Shown: positions 46,226 through 56,122, numbered from the stretch's first letter. The stretch is DNA of 64,000 nucleotides from Qipengyuania spongiae (GCF_026168555.1 NZ_CP092471.1:506501-570500); one strand, 5' to 3'. The notes: generated by a model from the letters alone, not told the origin. Program-made: numbers and translations.

Positions 46226-47689
46226 TTACGCGAAGAGGTCGTCCTGCCCCGGCGCGCTTTCCTTCGGGCGCGCGGGCTTGCGGGGCGGGAATGGGCGCGA
46301 AGCGACGGGGACGCCGGACACGGTGGGTGCCACATCGAGCGCCCCGTCACGAAATATCAGCCGCAGCGCCGCTTCCTTCTCGGCCGTCGCCCTCTCGGTC
46401 AGCGTCGTGCCCTTGCCGTTCTCCACCCGGACATAGCCGCGCCGCAGCACGTTGTCGGGATCGAGCGAGGTCATCACCCGTGCGAGCGCCGCCAGCCGCT
46501 CGCGCCGCTCGACCAGCGGCCGCGCGACGAGACCGGGATCGAAGCGCTGCCTGGCGAGCGCCCGCGCCGCCTCGCGCCAGTTCCGCTGCAGGAGCGAGGG
46601 GGCAAGCCGCAGTTCGGCAAGATTTGCCCGCCCGCGTACGGCCTTGTCGGTCAGCCCTCGACGCAGCCGCTCGGCCAGATCGTCGAGCCGTTGCGCCTGC
46701 GGCTGAAGCAGCGCCTCGGCGCGCGGCAGGCGCTGGACCCGGGCTTCCAGTCGCTCGCGCCCCAGCGTCACCGGGCGCAGCGCGCACTGGCGCTGACGGT
46801 GGACAAGATCGGCGATGGTCGCGGCGAGTTCGGCACGCACCGGAACCGCCATCTCCGCCGCCGCAGTGGGGGTCGGCGCGCGCCGGTCGGCGGCGTAATC
46901 CGCGAGCGTCGTGTCGGTCTCGTGCCCGACCGCGCTGATCGTGGGGATGGTGCAGTCCGCGATGGCGCGCACCACCGCCTCCTCGTTGAAGATCCACAAA
47001 TCCTCGATCGAGCCGCCGCCCCGCGCCACGATCACGAGATCGGGCCGGTCGGAATGGCCTTCTGGCATGGAAGAGAACCCGCGAACGGCGCCGGCCACCT
47101 GCTCGGCCGCGCCCTGCCCCTGGACCAGTACGGGCCAGACGATCACCCGCGTCGGAAAACGGTCCGCCAGCCGGTGGAGGATGTCGCGAATCACCGCCCC
47201 GGTCGGGCTGGTGACTACGCCGATCGTGCGCGGAAGGAAGGGCAAGGACCGCTTGCGTTCCGACGCGAACAGTCCCTCCGCCTCCAGCCGGGCCTTGGTC
47301 TTTTCCAGCAGCGCCAGCAGCGCGCCCTCGCCCGCCAGCTCCATCCGCTCGATCACGATCTGGTATTTCGAGCGGCCGGGATAAGTGGTCAGCTTGCCGC
47401 TCGCGACCACTTCCAGCCCGTCTTCCGGCACGAAGGGCAGGCGCGGCGTCGCTGAGCGCCACATAACTCCGTCGATCACCGCCTTGTCGTCCTTGAGGCA
47501 CGTGTAGAGATGGCCGCTCGCCGCGCGCTTCACGCCCGACAGCTCGCCGCGCACGCGGACGAAGCCGAAGCGATCTTCCACCGTGCGCTTCAGCGCTTGG
47601 GAAATCGCGCTTACCGACAGGGCCTCGGCGTTGTCCCCCTCCCGCATGCGCGCTACCAAGCCGCCTTCAGTGTCTTCGGGAGTTGCCAT
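46226..47689 (-). CDS. xseA: exodeoxyribonuclease VII large subunit
   Basis: XseA is the catalytic subunit of ExoVII, which degrades single-stranded DNA. The 487-residue protein has the N-terminal OB-fold ([17 protein letters not shown]), the core with [17 protein letters not shown] and the catalytic [16 protein letters not shown] and [23 protein letters not shown] segments. A coiled-coil region follows (about 280-400). The start ATG 47689 shares two bases with the divergent purD ATG. The small subunit gene is not in the window. Confidence 0.95.
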   Translation of the reverse strand: MATPEDTEGGLVARMREGDNAEALSVSAISQALKRTVEDRFGFVRVRGELSGVKRAASGHLYTCLKDDKAVIDGVMWRSATPRLPFVPEDGLEVVASGKLTTYPGRSKYQIVIERMELAGEGALLALLEKTKARLEAEGLFASERKRSLPFLPRTIGVVTSPTGAVIRDILHRLADRFPTRVIVWPVLVQGQGAAEQVAGAVRGFSSMPEGHSDRPDLVIVARGGGSIEDLWIFNEEAVVRAIADCTIPTISAVGHETDTTLADYAADRRAPTPTAAAEMAVPVRAELAATIADLVHRQRQCALRPVTLGRERLEARVQRLPRAEALLQPQAQRLDDLAERLRRGLTDKAVRGRANLAELRLAPSLLQRNWREAARALARQRFDPGLVARPLVERRERLAALARVMTSLDPDNVLRRGYVRVENGKGTTLTERATAEKEAALRLIFRDGALDVAPTVSGVPVASRPFPPRKPARPKESAPGQDDLFA

Positions 47690-48983
47690 GAATATCCTTC
47701 TGCTGGGGTCGGGCGGGCGCGAACATGCCCTTGCGTGGAAGCTGGCGCAATCCCGCCTTCTCGCCGGAGCGGACGACACGCTCTACGCCGCGCCCGGCAA
47801 TCCGGGCATTGCCGAGCACGCGAAATGCGTCGATCTCGACGCGGGCGACCACCATGCGGTGACGACATTCTGCAAGGCCAACGCCATCGGCCTGGTTGTC
47901 ATCGGCCCGGAGGCGCCGCTGGTCGACGGGCTCGCCGATAGTTTGCGCGCCGCGAACGTGCCGGTGTTCGGCCCCTCGCGGAAGGCCGCCCGGCTCGAAG
48001 GCAGCAAGGGTTTCACCAAGGAGCTGTGCGACCGCGCCGGTATCCCGACAGCGCGCTACATCCGCTGCCACAGCCTCGAGGAGGCTTGGGGCGCGCTGGC
48101 CCGGTTCGACCCGCCCTTCGTGCTCAAGGCCGACGGGCTTGCCGCGGGCAAGGGCGTGGTGATCGCCGCCACGCGCGAGGAAGCGCAGCATGCGCTTGGC
48201 GACATGTTCGGCGGCAAGTTCGGCAGCGCCGGCAGCGAAGTCGTGATCGAGCAGTTCCTCACCGGCGAGGAGGCGAGTTTTTTCGCCCTGACCGACGGCA
48301 CCACCATAGTGCCGCTGGGCACCGCGCAGGACCACAAGCGCGTGAACGAAGGCGACACCGGCCCCAATACCGGGGGGATGGGCGCCTATTCCCCCGCCCC
48401 GGTGCTTGGCGAGGCGCTCCAGAGCGAGGTGATGGCGCGGATCGTCGAGCCCACCGTGCGGACCCTGCGCGAGGAAGGAATGCCCTATTCTGGCGTGCTC
48501 TATGCCGGATTGATGCTGACCGCCGAGGGGCCGAGCCTGATCGAATACAATGCCCGCTTCGGCGATCCCGAATGCCAGGTGCTGATGATGCGGCTGGAAA
48601 GCGATCTCGGCGAGCTGATGCTGGCCTGTGCCGAAGGGCGGCTGGGCGAGATCGATCCGCCGCGCCTGTCTGACGACACCGCGCTGACCGTGGTGATGGC
48701 GGCCAGGGGCTATCCCGGAACGCCGGAGAAAGGCGGTGCGATCGCTCTGGGATCGGCCGAGGCGGGTGATGCCAAGGTCTTCCATGCCGGGACGGCGCGG
48801 GGCGAGGATGGCGGGCTGGTCGCCACCGGCGGCCGCGTGCTCAACGTCACCGCGACCGGAGCCAATGTCACCGGGGCGCAGGCCAGCGCCTATGCCGCGC
48901 TCGACGCGATCGACTTCCCCAGCGGCTTCTGCCGCCGCGACATCGGCTGGCGGGAGGTCGAGCGGGAAGCGGCAAGGGCCTGA
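47688..48983 (+). CDS. purD: phosphoribosylamine-glycine ligase
   Basis: PurD makes GAR in the second step of purine synthesis. The 431-residue ATP-grasp enzyme begins [19 protein letters not shown], with [47 protein letters not shown], and [13 protein letters not shown] 47688 is the family start. The start codon overlaps that of xseA on the opposite strand in one CATG, so the purD promoter must lie inside the xseA coding region. purH lies 36 kb away. Confidence 0.96.
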   Translation: MNILLLGSGGREHALAWKLAQSRLLAGADDTLYAAPGNPGIAEHAKCVDLDAGDHHAVTTFCKANAIGLVVIGPEAPLVDGLADSLRAANVPVFGPSRKAARLEGSKGFTKELCDRAGIPTARYIRCHSLEEAWGALARFDPPFVLKADGLAAGKGVVIAATREEAQHALGDMFGGKFGSAGSEVVIEQFLTGEEASFFALTDGTTIVPLGTAQDHKRVNEGDTGPNTGGMGAYSPAPVLGEALQSEVMARIVEPTVRTLREEGMPYSGVLYAGLMLTAEGPSLIEYNARFGDPECQVLMMRLESDLGELMLACAEGRLGEIDPPRLSDDTALTVVMAARGYPGTPEKGGAIALGSAEAGDAKVFHAGTARGEDGGLVATGGRVLNVTATGANVTGAQASAYAALDAIDFPSGFCRRDIGWREVEREAARA

Positions 48984-49054
48984 AATTGCAAGGAACCGGA
49001 AAGACCGCAGGGTCGTTGCCGAAAGAAGCACCCCACTCGTTTCCGGAGCCTTCC

Positions 49055-50371
49055 ATGCGCCCTGCTGCCTCGCTTCTCGCGCTTGCCCTTACCGCCCTGC
49101 CGGCTACTGCCTTGGCGCAGGCCGGTGCCGGCAATTCCCAACCCGCCGCCGATGAAGATCGCGGGCGCCAGGGCGTGGAGATCACCGGCCACGTCATCAA
49201 GCCCGTGCCGCTCGAGTGGAGCGAGGAGCGGATGGCCCGCCTCGCATTGCCGCCCGGCTTTGCAATGAACGTCTTCGCCCGCGACCTCCAGAATGCCCGC
49301 ATGATGAAGGTCGCCGACAACGGAGCGCTCTATCTCACGCGCCGCCAGCAGGGGGATGTCCTGATGCTGCGCGACACCAATGGCGACGGCACGGCCGATC
49401 AGCAGCGGGTCGTCGCGCAGAAGGAGCAGATGCACGGGATCGAGATCGTCGGCGACACCGCCTATCTCATCACTGTCAACGAACTCTTCCGTGCGCCGAT
49501 CGCGGCCGATGGGTCCCTGGGCGCACTGGAAACCATCGCGGACGATTTTCCCGAAGGCGGGCAGCATCCCAACCGCATGGTGGTGATGGGGCCGGACGAC
49601 CGGCTCTACGTCTCGGTCGGATCGACCTGCAACGCCTGTGGCGAGACCAATGACGAGAACGCCACCATCGTCTCGCTTGCTCCCGACGGCAGCGACCGGC
49701 GCATTTTCGCGAGCGGACTGCGCAACACGATCGGCTACGGCTTCGAGCCGGCCACCGGCGTCGCCTACGGCTTCGATCACGGGATCGACTGGCTGGGCGA
49801 CCACGAACAGCATGAAGAGTTCAACCGGTTGACCGAAGGCGCCCGCTACGGCTGGCCCTATGTCTACGCCATGTCGCGCTTCAATCCGCAGGACACGCCG
49901 CCCGACGAGAGCTTTTCGGAATATGCCGCGGGGAGCGTCGAGCCGATCGGGCTGCACACGCCCCACGCCGCGCCGATGCAGATGGTATTCGACACCAGTG
50001 GCGCGCTGCCCGCCGACTATTCCGGCGACGCCTTCGTTGCCATGCGCGGATCGTGGAACCGGCAGCCGCCCTCGGGCTACGAGGTGCTGCGCGTCGATTT
50101 CGAGAACGGCCAGCCGGTCGGCATGGAACCGTTCGTGACCGGCTTCCTGATGGAGGATTCCGAAAGCCCGACCGGCTGGGGCCAGATGGGCCGCCTCGCT
50201 GGAATGGCGCAGGGGCCGGACGGCGCGCTCTACCTCTCGGATGACGAGAACGGCATCATCTACCGGATCGTTTACGAAGGCCCCTCTGCCCCCGAGCGGC
50301 CCGAACCGCGCTTCACGAATGCGGACGAGGGCGACCTGCAGCTGGGTCTGGTCGAGCGCGACGGCGGCTAG
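49055..50371 (+). CDS. exported PQQ-dependent sugar dehydrogenase (sorbosone dehydrogenase-like)
   Basis: This 438-residue protein has a signal peptide ending at ATALAQA and a six-bladed propeller of the soluble aldose/sorbosone dehydrogenase family. Visible elements are FPEGGQHPNRMVVMGPDDRLYVS, ASGLRNTIGYGFEPATG, the HGIDWLGDHEQHEEFN segment, and DGALYLSDDENGIIYRI near the end. Family enzymes use PQQ and calcium to oxidise sugars. The substrate and PQQ supply are unknown from this window. Most likely cofactor residues appear conserved. Confidence 0.83.
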   Translation: MRPAASLLALALTALPATALAQAGAGNSQPAADEDRGRQGVEITGHVIKPVPLEWSEERMARLALPPGFAMNVFARDLQNARMMKVADNGALYLTRRQQGDVLMLRDTNGDGTADQQRVVAQKEQMHGIEIVGDTAYLITVNELFRAPIAADGSLGALETIADDFPEGGQHPNRMVVMGPDDRLYVSVGSTCNACGETNDENATIVSLAPDGSDRRIFASGLRNTIGYGFEPATGVAYGFDHGIDWLGDHEQHEEFNRLTEGARYGWPYVYAMSRFNPQDTPPDESFSEYAAGSVEPIGLHTPHAAPMQMVFDTSGALPADYSGDAFVAMRGSWNRQPPSGYEVLRVDFENGQPVGMEPFVTGFLMEDSESPTGWGQMGRLAGMAQGPDGALYLSDDENGIIYRIVYEGPSAPERPEPRFTNADEGDLQLGLVERDGG

Positions 50372-50401
50372 AGCCCGCGGCCGCCGCGCCAACCGGCCGG
50401 A

Positions 50402-51409
50402 TCAGGCTGCTTCGCGTTCCACCAGAGCCTTGAGATCAGCCTCCGGCCGGGCGCCGTAATGGCTGATGATTTCGGCCGCGCAGATCGCACCCATCTCCAG
50501 ACAGCGTTCCAGCGTCTCGCCGCGCGCGTGGCCGGTGAGGAAGCCTGCGGCGAAAAGATCGCCCGCGCCGGTCGTGTCGACGACCTTGTCGATCGGTTCG
50601 GCCGGGACCTCTGCTCGCGTATCGCCCGACACCGCGACCGCACCTTTCGCGCTGCGGGTGGCGACGAGCACCGGCACCTTGCCTTTCAGCGAGGCCAGCC
50701 CGGCATCGAAATCCCTTTCGCCCGTCAGCGTCGCCAGCTCGGTCTCGTTGACGAACAGGATGTCGATCAGCCCGTCGGCAATCAGCGCGCGGAAATCGTC
50801 ACCGTGGCGATCGATCACGAAGCTCTCGCTCGCAGTAAAGGCGACCTTGCGCCCGGCATTGCGCACCACCTCGATCGCCCGGCGCATCGCGCTGCGCGGT
50901 TCTTCCGGGTCCCAGAGATAACCTTCTAGATAGAGGATCCCGGCACTGGCGATCAGGTCCTCGTCGAGCGCTTCGGGCGGGAGGTACTGGCTCGCCCCGA
51001 GAAAGGTGTTCATCGTCCGCTCGCCATCCGGCGTCACGAAGATCAGGCAACGCGCGGTCGGCGGCTCGGCCTCGCGTTTCGGCGTTTCGAAATCGACACC
51101 CACCGCGCGGATGTCGTGGCTGAACACCCCGCCCAGCTGGTCGTCGGCGACCTGGCCGATGAAGGCGCAGCGCGCGCCGAGCGCGGCCATGCCGGCCAGC
51201 GTGTTCGCCGCCGAACCGCCCGAGATTTCCTTCGCCGGACCCATCGCATTGTAAAGCTCTTCCGCGCGCGCGGTGTCGACCAGCGTCATCCCGCCCTTGG
51301 CGAGGCCGAGCTCGTCGATCAGGCCGTCCTCGCACGGGGCCATCACGTCGACGATGGCGTTGCCGATGGCGATCACGTCGTAACGCGTCGGGGTGGCGGT
51401 ATCGGTCAT
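50402..51409 (-). CDS. PfkB-family kinase, adenosine kinase-like
   Basis: This 335-residue ribokinase-fold enzyme shows AIGNAIVDVMA at the N-terminus, GGSAANTLAGMAALGARCAFIGQVADD for sugar binding, and the anion-hole/catalytic DTTGAGDLFAAGFLTGHA near residue 283. GGSAAN and the closing AAEIISHYGARP are typical of the adenosine kinase branch in Alphaproteobacteria, so phosphorylation of adenosine to AMP is likely. The start is ATG 51409 with family-like MTDTATPTRYDVIAIGN. Confidence 0.9.
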   Translation of the reverse strand: MTDTATPTRYDVIAIGNAIVDVMAPCEDGLIDELGLAKGGMTLVDTARAEELYNAMGPAKEISGGSAANTLAGMAALGARCAFIGQVADDQLGGVFSHDIRAVGVDFETPKREAEPPTARCLIFVTPDGERTMNTFLGASQYLPPEALDEDLIASAGILYLEGYLWDPEEPRSAMRRAIEVVRNAGRKVAFTASESFVIDRHGDDFRALIADGLIDILFVNETELATLTGERDFDAGLASLKGKVPVLVATRSAKGAVAVSGDTRAEVPAEPIDKVVDTTGAGDLFAAGFLTGHARGETLERCLEMGAICAAEIISHYGARPEADLKALVEREAA

Positions 51410-51529
51410 GGAATCTCCGGTAAGGTTTCGGACTGGCATTTCGCTTGATCGGGCGCGTTAGCGGCTGGTCGCATGGGGGCCAAGGCGCGATTGACTTCGC
51501 CCGCCGGCATGGCCCAAGCGCCGCAGCCG

Positions 51530-52219
51530 ATGACATCGCTCGCCCGCGCCCTTGCCCTGTCGATCGGACAGTTGCGCGATCCGGCGATCCGCCGCGTGCT
51601 GTTCAAGACTCTCGGGCTGACGCTGGCGCTCTTCGCCGCGCTCGGCTGGGCGGCGAGCTTCGGGTTCCAGGCCGCGCTGGAATGGGCGGGGCTGGCGGAC
51701 GGCAGCGGCTGGGGCGCGCTGCTGGCAGTGATCTTCGCCCTCACGGCCGGCTGGCTGCTCTTCCGCCTGGTGGCACTCGCCGTGCTGCAATTCTTCGCCG
51801 AGGACGTGGTCCGCGCGGTCGAGGAGCGGCATTATCCGGACGAGGCGGCGCTCGCCCGCACCATTCCGTTCGCCGAGAGCCTGCGCCATTCGACCGGGGC
51901 GACCACCCGCGCCCTGCTCGCCAATGCCGCCGCTCTCCCCGTCGCCGGCCTGCTGACGCCCACCGGCATCGGCGCGCCGCTGGTCTTCTGGCTGGTCAAC
52001 GCCGTGCTGCTGGGCCGCGAATTGCAGGACATGGTGTGGCTGCGCTATCGGACCGAAGCAACGGCCCGGGCGCCGCTGGCGAGGCCCACGCGGTTCCTGC
52101 TGGGCGGCGCGATCGCCGCGTTGCTGGCAGTGCCGTTCGTCAATTTTCTCGCGCCGGTCCTCGGAGCGGCCGCCGCGACCCATCTCGTTCACCGGAGAAT
52201 GCGAAGTGAGACTCTTTAG
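51530..52219 (+). CDS. EI24-domain (CysZ-like) membrane protein
   Basis: A 229-residue polytopic protein of the EI24/CysZ family with four to five helices (LGLTLALFAALGWAASFGF, LLAVIFALTAGWLLFRLVALAVLQFF and later ones). The family features FFAEDVVRAVEERHYP and GRELQDMVWLRY are visible. CysZ members carry sulfate; others have unknown substrates. Start candidates are ATG 51473, 51509 and 51530; I take 51530. It overlaps the next lipoprotein gene by 14 bases. Confidence 0.82.
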   Translation: MTSLARALALSIGQLRDPAIRRVLFKTLGLTLALFAALGWAASFGFQAALEWAGLADGSGWGALLAVIFALTAGWLLFRLVALAVLQFFAEDVVRAVEERHYPDEAALARTIPFAESLRHSTGATTRALLANAAALPVAGLLTPTGIGAPLVFWLVNAVLLGRELQDMVWLRYRTEATARAPLARPTRFLLGGAIAALLAVPFVNFLAPVLGAAAATHLVHRRMRSETL

Positions 52220-52628
52220 CGCCGCGATCCTCGCAACCCTGCTGGCAGGATGCGTCGCGCCGTCGACCCGGCAGGCGCCCCCTTCCGCCCGGCCAGCCGC
52301 GCCCCCGCCGATGAGCCAGCCGGGCCCGCGCCCCGCGCCCAGCACCACCGGCTTCATCGCGCCGCGCGTCATGAACATGCCGGGCCTCGAGGGAGTGATC
52401 GGCCGAAACGCGACCGATCTCGCCAATATCTTCGGACCGCCGCGCCTTCAGGTGAAGGAAGGGGATGCGACCAAGCTGCAATTCGGCGGCGATGCCTGCG
52501 TGCTCGACATCTTTCTCTATCCGGTCACGCCGCGTGCCGAGCCGACCGCGACCTATGTGGATGCGCGCCGCCGCACCGATGCGCGCGATGTCGATCGGGC
52601 GGCCTGCGTGAAAGCGCTGAGACGCTAG
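52206..52628 (+). CDS. hypothetical lipoprotein
   Basis: The 140-residue product has a lipoprotein signal with lipobox LAGC at residues 13-16, then a proline-rich linker and a conserved-looking domain (GVIGRNATDLANIFGPPRLQVKEGDATKLQF, with ACVLDIFLYP). The signature resembles small outer-membrane-type assembly lipoproteins, but I cannot name it. GTG 52206 has GGAG ten bases ahead. The stop shares CTAG with a gene on the other strand. Confidence 0.75.
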   Translation: MRLFSAAILATLLAGCVAPSTRQAPPSARPAAPPPMSQPGPRPAPSTTGFIAPRVMNMPGLEGVIGRNATDLANIFGPPRLQVKEGDATKLQFGGDACVLDIFLYPVTPRAEPTATYVDARRRTDARDVDRAACVKALRR

Positions 52629-52861
52629 CGGTCGCTGAAGTCGAGCGGCGCTTCCGCTCCGCCGGCAAGCGGCGGCGGGCCACGCGGCGGTATCGCAGGA
52701 ATTAACGCGCCAGCTTCGGGCGGGCGGCGGCGCTTGTTGCGCCGGGCCATCCGTGTCTGCCACGTTGCCGCGTCCAGCCGGGTGCACGCGTCGCGCTTAC
52801 GAATTTCCGAGGCGATGTGAGCCGCCATCCGGCCGATCATATCGGTGAGGAAACGCGCCAT
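52625..52861 (-). CDS. hypothetical 78-residue protein at the end of the suf operon
   Basis: A small basic, proline- and arginine-rich protein starting MARFLTDMIGRMAAHIASEI, then a low-complexity C-terminus. It follows sufA by seven bases and ends in the same CTAG as the convergent lipoprotein gene, as three other credible pairs do in this window. That spacing is the main support for its reality; no ribosome site stands out and no domain is recognised. Confidence 0.45.
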   Translation of the reverse strand: MARFLTDMIGRMAAHIASEIRKRDACTRLDAATWQTRMARRNKRRRPPEAGALIPAIPPRGPPPLAGGAEAPLDFSDR

Positions 52862-52868
52862 GGCGGGC

Positions 52869-53228
52869 TCAGACCATGAAGCTTTCGCCGCACCCGCACG
52901 CGCCCTTGGCGTTGGGATTGGCGAAGACGAAGCCGGCGGAGAAATCGTCCTCCACCCAGTCCATCGTGCTGCCGACGAGATAGAGCACGCTCGCCCCGTC
53001 GATGTAGAAGACGCCGCCCGGCGTGGCGATCTTTTCGTCCATCGCCGCTTCCTGCGACACGTAGTCGACCGAATAGGCGAGGCCGGAACAGCCCCGGCGG
53101 GGGGTGGAAAGCTTGACCCCGATCGAACCTTCGGGCGCCTTGGCCATCAGTTCGGCAATGCGCGCCTCGGCGCGCTCGGTCAGGACGACGGCGGCCTTGG
53201 GGGCAGGACGGGTCTTCGTATCGGCCAT
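52869..53228 (-). CDS. sufA: A-type iron-sulfur carrier (SufA/ErpA)
   Basis: A 119-residue HesB/IscA-like carrier. It has the three conserved cysteines in RRGCSGLAYSVDYV and GACGCGESF at the C-terminus. It delivers or receives Fe-S clusters from the SufBCD scaffold. It overlaps sufT by ATGA. SufA and ErpA cannot be told apart by sequence alone; operon position favours SufA. Confidence 0.92.
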   Translation of the reverse strand: MADTKTRPAPKAAVVLTERAEARIAELMAKAPEGSIGVKLSTPRRGCSGLAYSVDYVSQEAAMDEKIATPGGVFYIDGASVLYLVGSTMDWVEDDFSAGFVFANPNAKGACGCGESFMV

Positions 53229-53740
53229 CACAGCATCCCCAGTTCGAGACGCGCCTCGTCGGTCATCTTTTCCGGGCCCCAGGGCGGGTCCCACACCAGA
53301 TTGACCTCGGCATCGCGCACGCCGGGCACGCTCGCGGCGCGCAGCTCGACCTCGCCAGGCATGGATTCGGCGACCGGGCAGTGCGGCGTCGTCAGCGTCA
53401 TGGTGACGATCACGTCGGCATCTTCGGACACCTCGACTCCGTAGATCAGGCCGAGATCGTAGATGTTGACCGGGATCTCCGGGTCGTAGATTTCCTTCAG
53501 AGCGGCGACCACGTCCTGCTGCAATTTGCCGCCGGGGCCGGATGCGGAATCGGCATCGGGCGCCTTTTGAAGGAATCCCTCGAGATAGTCGCGCTTGCGC
53601 TCCATCGTCTGCCTCGGCGATTCCTCACCGGCATCCTCGACCGCGTCGTCGACTCTGGCGCGCGGCGGCTTGTCCAGCACCTGTTCGTTGGGCGCGGGCG
53701 CCGCCACGAAATCCTTCTCTTCTGTGTTCGTATCCGTCAT
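53228..53740 (-). CDS. sufT: SufT-type DUF59 Fe-S assembly factor
   Basis: A 170-residue protein with a variable acidic N-terminal third and a C-terminal MIP18/DUF59 domain (about 75-165). The domain reads ALKEIYDPEIPVNIYDLGLIYGVEV, then TLTTPHCPVAESMPGEV with a conserved Cys, and LVWDPPWGPEKMT. SufT proteins help cluster maturation. It overlaps sufS and sufA by four bases each. Confidence 0.9.
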   Translation of the reverse strand: MTDTNTEEKDFVAAPAPNEQVLDKPPRARVDDAVEDAGEESPRQTMERKRDYLEGFLQKAPDADSASGPGGKLQQDVVAALKEIYDPEIPVNIYDLGLIYGVEVSEDADVIVTMTLTTPHCPVAESMPGEVELRAASVPGVRDAEVNLVWDPPWGPEKMTDEARLELGML

Positions 53741-54954
53741 CCGAAGATCCTCTGGGTGCGTTCGATGCCGCGCATCAGCGCCGCGATGTCGCTCTCGTCC
53801 GAGTAGAGCCCGAAGCTCGCCCGCGCGGTGGCGGGGACGCCGAGATGCTCCATCAGCGGCTGCGCGCAGTGATGCCCGGCGCGGATCGCGACGTTTTCCT
53901 CGTCCAATATGGTGCCGAGATCGTGCGGATGAACCCCCTGAAGCGCGAAACTTACGATGCCCGCGCTGTCCTCGGGGCCGAACAGCGTCACCGAATTGAG
54001 CGAGCGCAATTCTTCGCGCAGCGTTCCGGCGAGTGCTCGCTCGTGTTGAAGAAGCTGTTCCACCCCCTGTTCCGCGACATAGTCTATCGCCGCATGGAGT
54101 GCGATCGCCTCGGTGATCATCGGCGTCCCCGCCTCGAAGCGCTGCGGCGCGGGGGCGTAAGTGGTGCCGTCGAACGCGACCTTGTCGATCATCGCCCCGC
54201 CGCCCTGCCACGGGGGCATGTCCCGGAGGATTTCCTCCCGCGCCCACAAAACGCCGATGCCGGTGGGGCCGTAGAGCTTGTGGGCCGAGAAGGCGTAGAA
54301 ATCGCAATCGAAGGCAGCCATGTCGAGCGCCATGCGCGGCGCCGCCTGGCACCCGTCGAGCAGCAGCTTGGCCCCTACCGAATGCACAAGGTACGCCGCT
54401 CGACGCACGTCGAGCACGCTGCCGAGCACGTTTGAGATGTGGGCAAGCGAGACCAGTTTCGTGCGCGAAGTCAGCATCTCGGCGAGCGCGTCGAGGTCGA
54501 TGCAGTGATCCTCGGTCAGCGGGCAGACATCGATCACCGCACCAGTCCGCTCGGTCAGCATCTGCCACGGCACGATGTTCGAATGGTGCTCCAGCGTGGA
54601 CAGGACGATCCGGTCGCCCTCGCCGATATTCGCCGCGCCCCAGGTGGCGGCGACCAGATTGATCGCCTCGGTCGCGCCGCGCACGAACACGATCTCGCTG
54701 TCGGATTTCGCGCCGACGAAAGCCGCCACGCGCCGCCGCGCCGCCTCGTAGCCGAGCGTCATTTCGGCGCTGCGCGAATAGACCCCGCGATGGACCGTGG
54801 CGTAATCCTCGCCCAGCGCCCGCGCCATCGCGTCGATCACGGGTTTGGGCTTCTGCGCCGTCGCGGCGGTATCGAGATAGTGCCACGGCTCGCCGGTCGC
54901 AGTGATCAACCCCGGAAAATCGGTCTTGCGGGAAAGGGTCGCGATGTCGCTCAC
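53737..54954 (-). CDS. sufS: SufS-type cysteine desulfurase
   Basis: SufS takes sulfur from cysteine via PLP and passes it to the SufBCD scaffold. The 405-residue class-V aminotransferase fold shows YLDTAATAQKP, LEHHSNIVPWQ, the PLP lysine in FSAHKLYGPTGIG, and the active-site cysteine in RAGHHCAQPLM. No SufE or SufU gene is present in the operon. The start is GTG 54954, overlapping the sufD stop as GTGA. Confidence 0.95.
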   Translation of the reverse strand: MSDIATLSRKTDFPGLITATGEPWHYLDTAATAQKPKPVIDAMARALGEDYATVHRGVYSRSAEMTLGYEAARRRVAAFVGAKSDSEIVFVRGATEAINLVAATWGAANIGEGDRIVLSTLEHHSNIVPWQMLTERTGAVIDVCPLTEDHCIDLDALAEMLTSRTKLVSLAHISNVLGSVLDVRRAAYLVHSVGAKLLLDGCQAAPRMALDMAAFDCDFYAFSAHKLYGPTGIGVLWAREEILRDMPPWQGGGAMIDKVAFDGTTYAPAPQRFEAGTPMITEAIALHAAIDYVAEQGVEQLLQHERALAGTLREELRSLNSVTLFGPEDSAGIVSFALQGVHPHDLGTILDEENVAIRAGHHCAQPLMEHLGVPATARASFGLYSDESDIAALMRGIERTQRIFG

Positions 54955-55700
54955 AAATGCCGGTCCAGCTTGTCGAGCGCGACGCGCATCAGCCGCTGGC
55001 GCGCTTCCTCGTCCTCGAGCGACACCAGCGCATCGCCGATGAAGGCCTGCACCAGCAGCCGCCGCGAAAGCTCGGGCGGGAGACCGCGCGCGGCCATGTA
55101 ATAACGCGCCGTCTCGTCGAGCTGGCCAACCGTTGCGCCGTGGGCGCATTTGACATCGTCGGCGAAGATTTCGAGCTGCGGCACGGCATTCACGCTTGCG
55201 CCCTTTTCGAGCAGCAGGCCCTTGAAATCCTGCGCCGCGTCGGTCTTCTGCGCTTGGCGCACCACGTCGATCGACCCGAGGAAATTGCCCGTCCCCTGCC
55301 CCCAATGGACGCTGCGGACGGTCTGGTTGCTGGTGCCTTCGGGCTCGGCATGGACGGTGCGGGTGACGAATTCGCGCACCGTCTCGCGTCCGCCCACGGT
55401 GATGCCGCCGAATTCGAAATGCGCGCCTTTCGCCAGCGTCGCCTCGACTTCGATCCGGGCATATTCGGCGGACGCCAGCACCGCGAACAGCTCGCACCGC
55501 CCTCCCGCACCCACGCTCACGCGCAATCGCCGGACATCGGTTTCGGGCGTATCCTTGCCATCCTCGATCACGATGCAGTCGCGCCAGCTTTCGCCGGGTC
55601 CGACCGAGATCTCGTCCCAGCCGGGCACCGCGCTCAAGCGATCGACCGCGGCATAGCGCCAGGCTTCCTCGCGAGTCGTTGGGAGGGGCGCGGCGCTCAC
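54951..55700 (-). CDS. sufD: SufD scaffold subunit
   Basis: SufD pairs with SufB in the SufBC2D scaffold. At 249 residues it is short for the family (often over 400). The beta-helix core (about 70-240) is intact: HFEFGGITVGGRETVREFVT, VHWGQGTGNFLGSIDVV, DVKCAHGATVGQLDET and YYMAARGLPPELSRRLLVQAFI are all SufD-like. The usual long N-terminal region is reduced to about 60 residues. The start is GTG 55700, overlapping the exported protein gene. Confidence 0.92.
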   Translation of the reverse strand: MSAAPLPTTREEAWRYAAVDRLSAVPGWDEISVGPGESWRDCIVIEDGKDTPETDVRRLRVSVGAGGRCELFAVLASAEYARIEVEATLAKGAHFEFGGITVGGRETVREFVTRTVHAEPEGTSNQTVRSVHWGQGTGNFLGSIDVVRQAQKTDAAQDFKGLLLEKGASVNAVPQLEIFADDVKCAHGATVGQLDETARYYMAARGLPPELSRRLLVQAFIGDALVSLEDEEARQRLMRVALDKLDRHL

Positions 55701-56122
55701 TTGGCTCTCGCCCGCACTTCGGCGAGATAGCGCACGCCGGCCTCGTGGGCTGCATCGAGGCAGGGAACCAGCGTTTCGGCATGCGCCTGCATCAACCGGT
55801 TGCGTTCTTCGGTAGGGACATCGAGCGAACTCAGCCGGTTCATCTCGGGAACCTCGGGCGCGAAGCAGCGCAGCATGGCGCCGCAACGGATGCCGTCGAT
55901 TTCCTCGTCGCCAGTGCTCTGGTTCGTGCGGCAGGTGAGCTGGCCATCCTGCGCCGCAAGGCCGCCTTTCCAGGCTTCGAGCTTGCGGCCGATGACCACG
56001 ATTTCGTCGGCGACCTCCTTCGTCGGGGCGGTAACGAAGGTCGGCAGCGGCGGCGGCGGCGGCGCGGCAGCAGGTGCAGCAACGGATTGGGCCATCAGCA
56101 GGATCGATGCGAGAATGCTCAT
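55697..56122 (-). CDS. exported protein of unknown function inside the suf operon
   Basis: A 141-residue protein with a signal peptide (ASILLMAQSVAAPAAA) and a proline-rich linker. The mature domain holds four cysteines in pairs (LTCRTNQS, IRCGAMLRC, LVPCLDAA), suited to disulfides. It has no recognised domain. It overlaps sufC upstream by ATGA and sufD downstream by GTGA, so it is a fixed part of the operon although its product is predicted to leave the cytoplasm. Confidence 0.8.
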   Translation of the reverse strand: MSILASILLMAQSVAAPAAAPPPPPLPTFVTAPTKEVADEIVVIGRKLEAWKGGLAAQDGQLTCRTNQSTGDEEIDGIRCGAMLRCFAPEVPEMNRLSSLDVPTEERNRLMQAHAETLVPCLDAAHEAGVRYLAEVRARAK

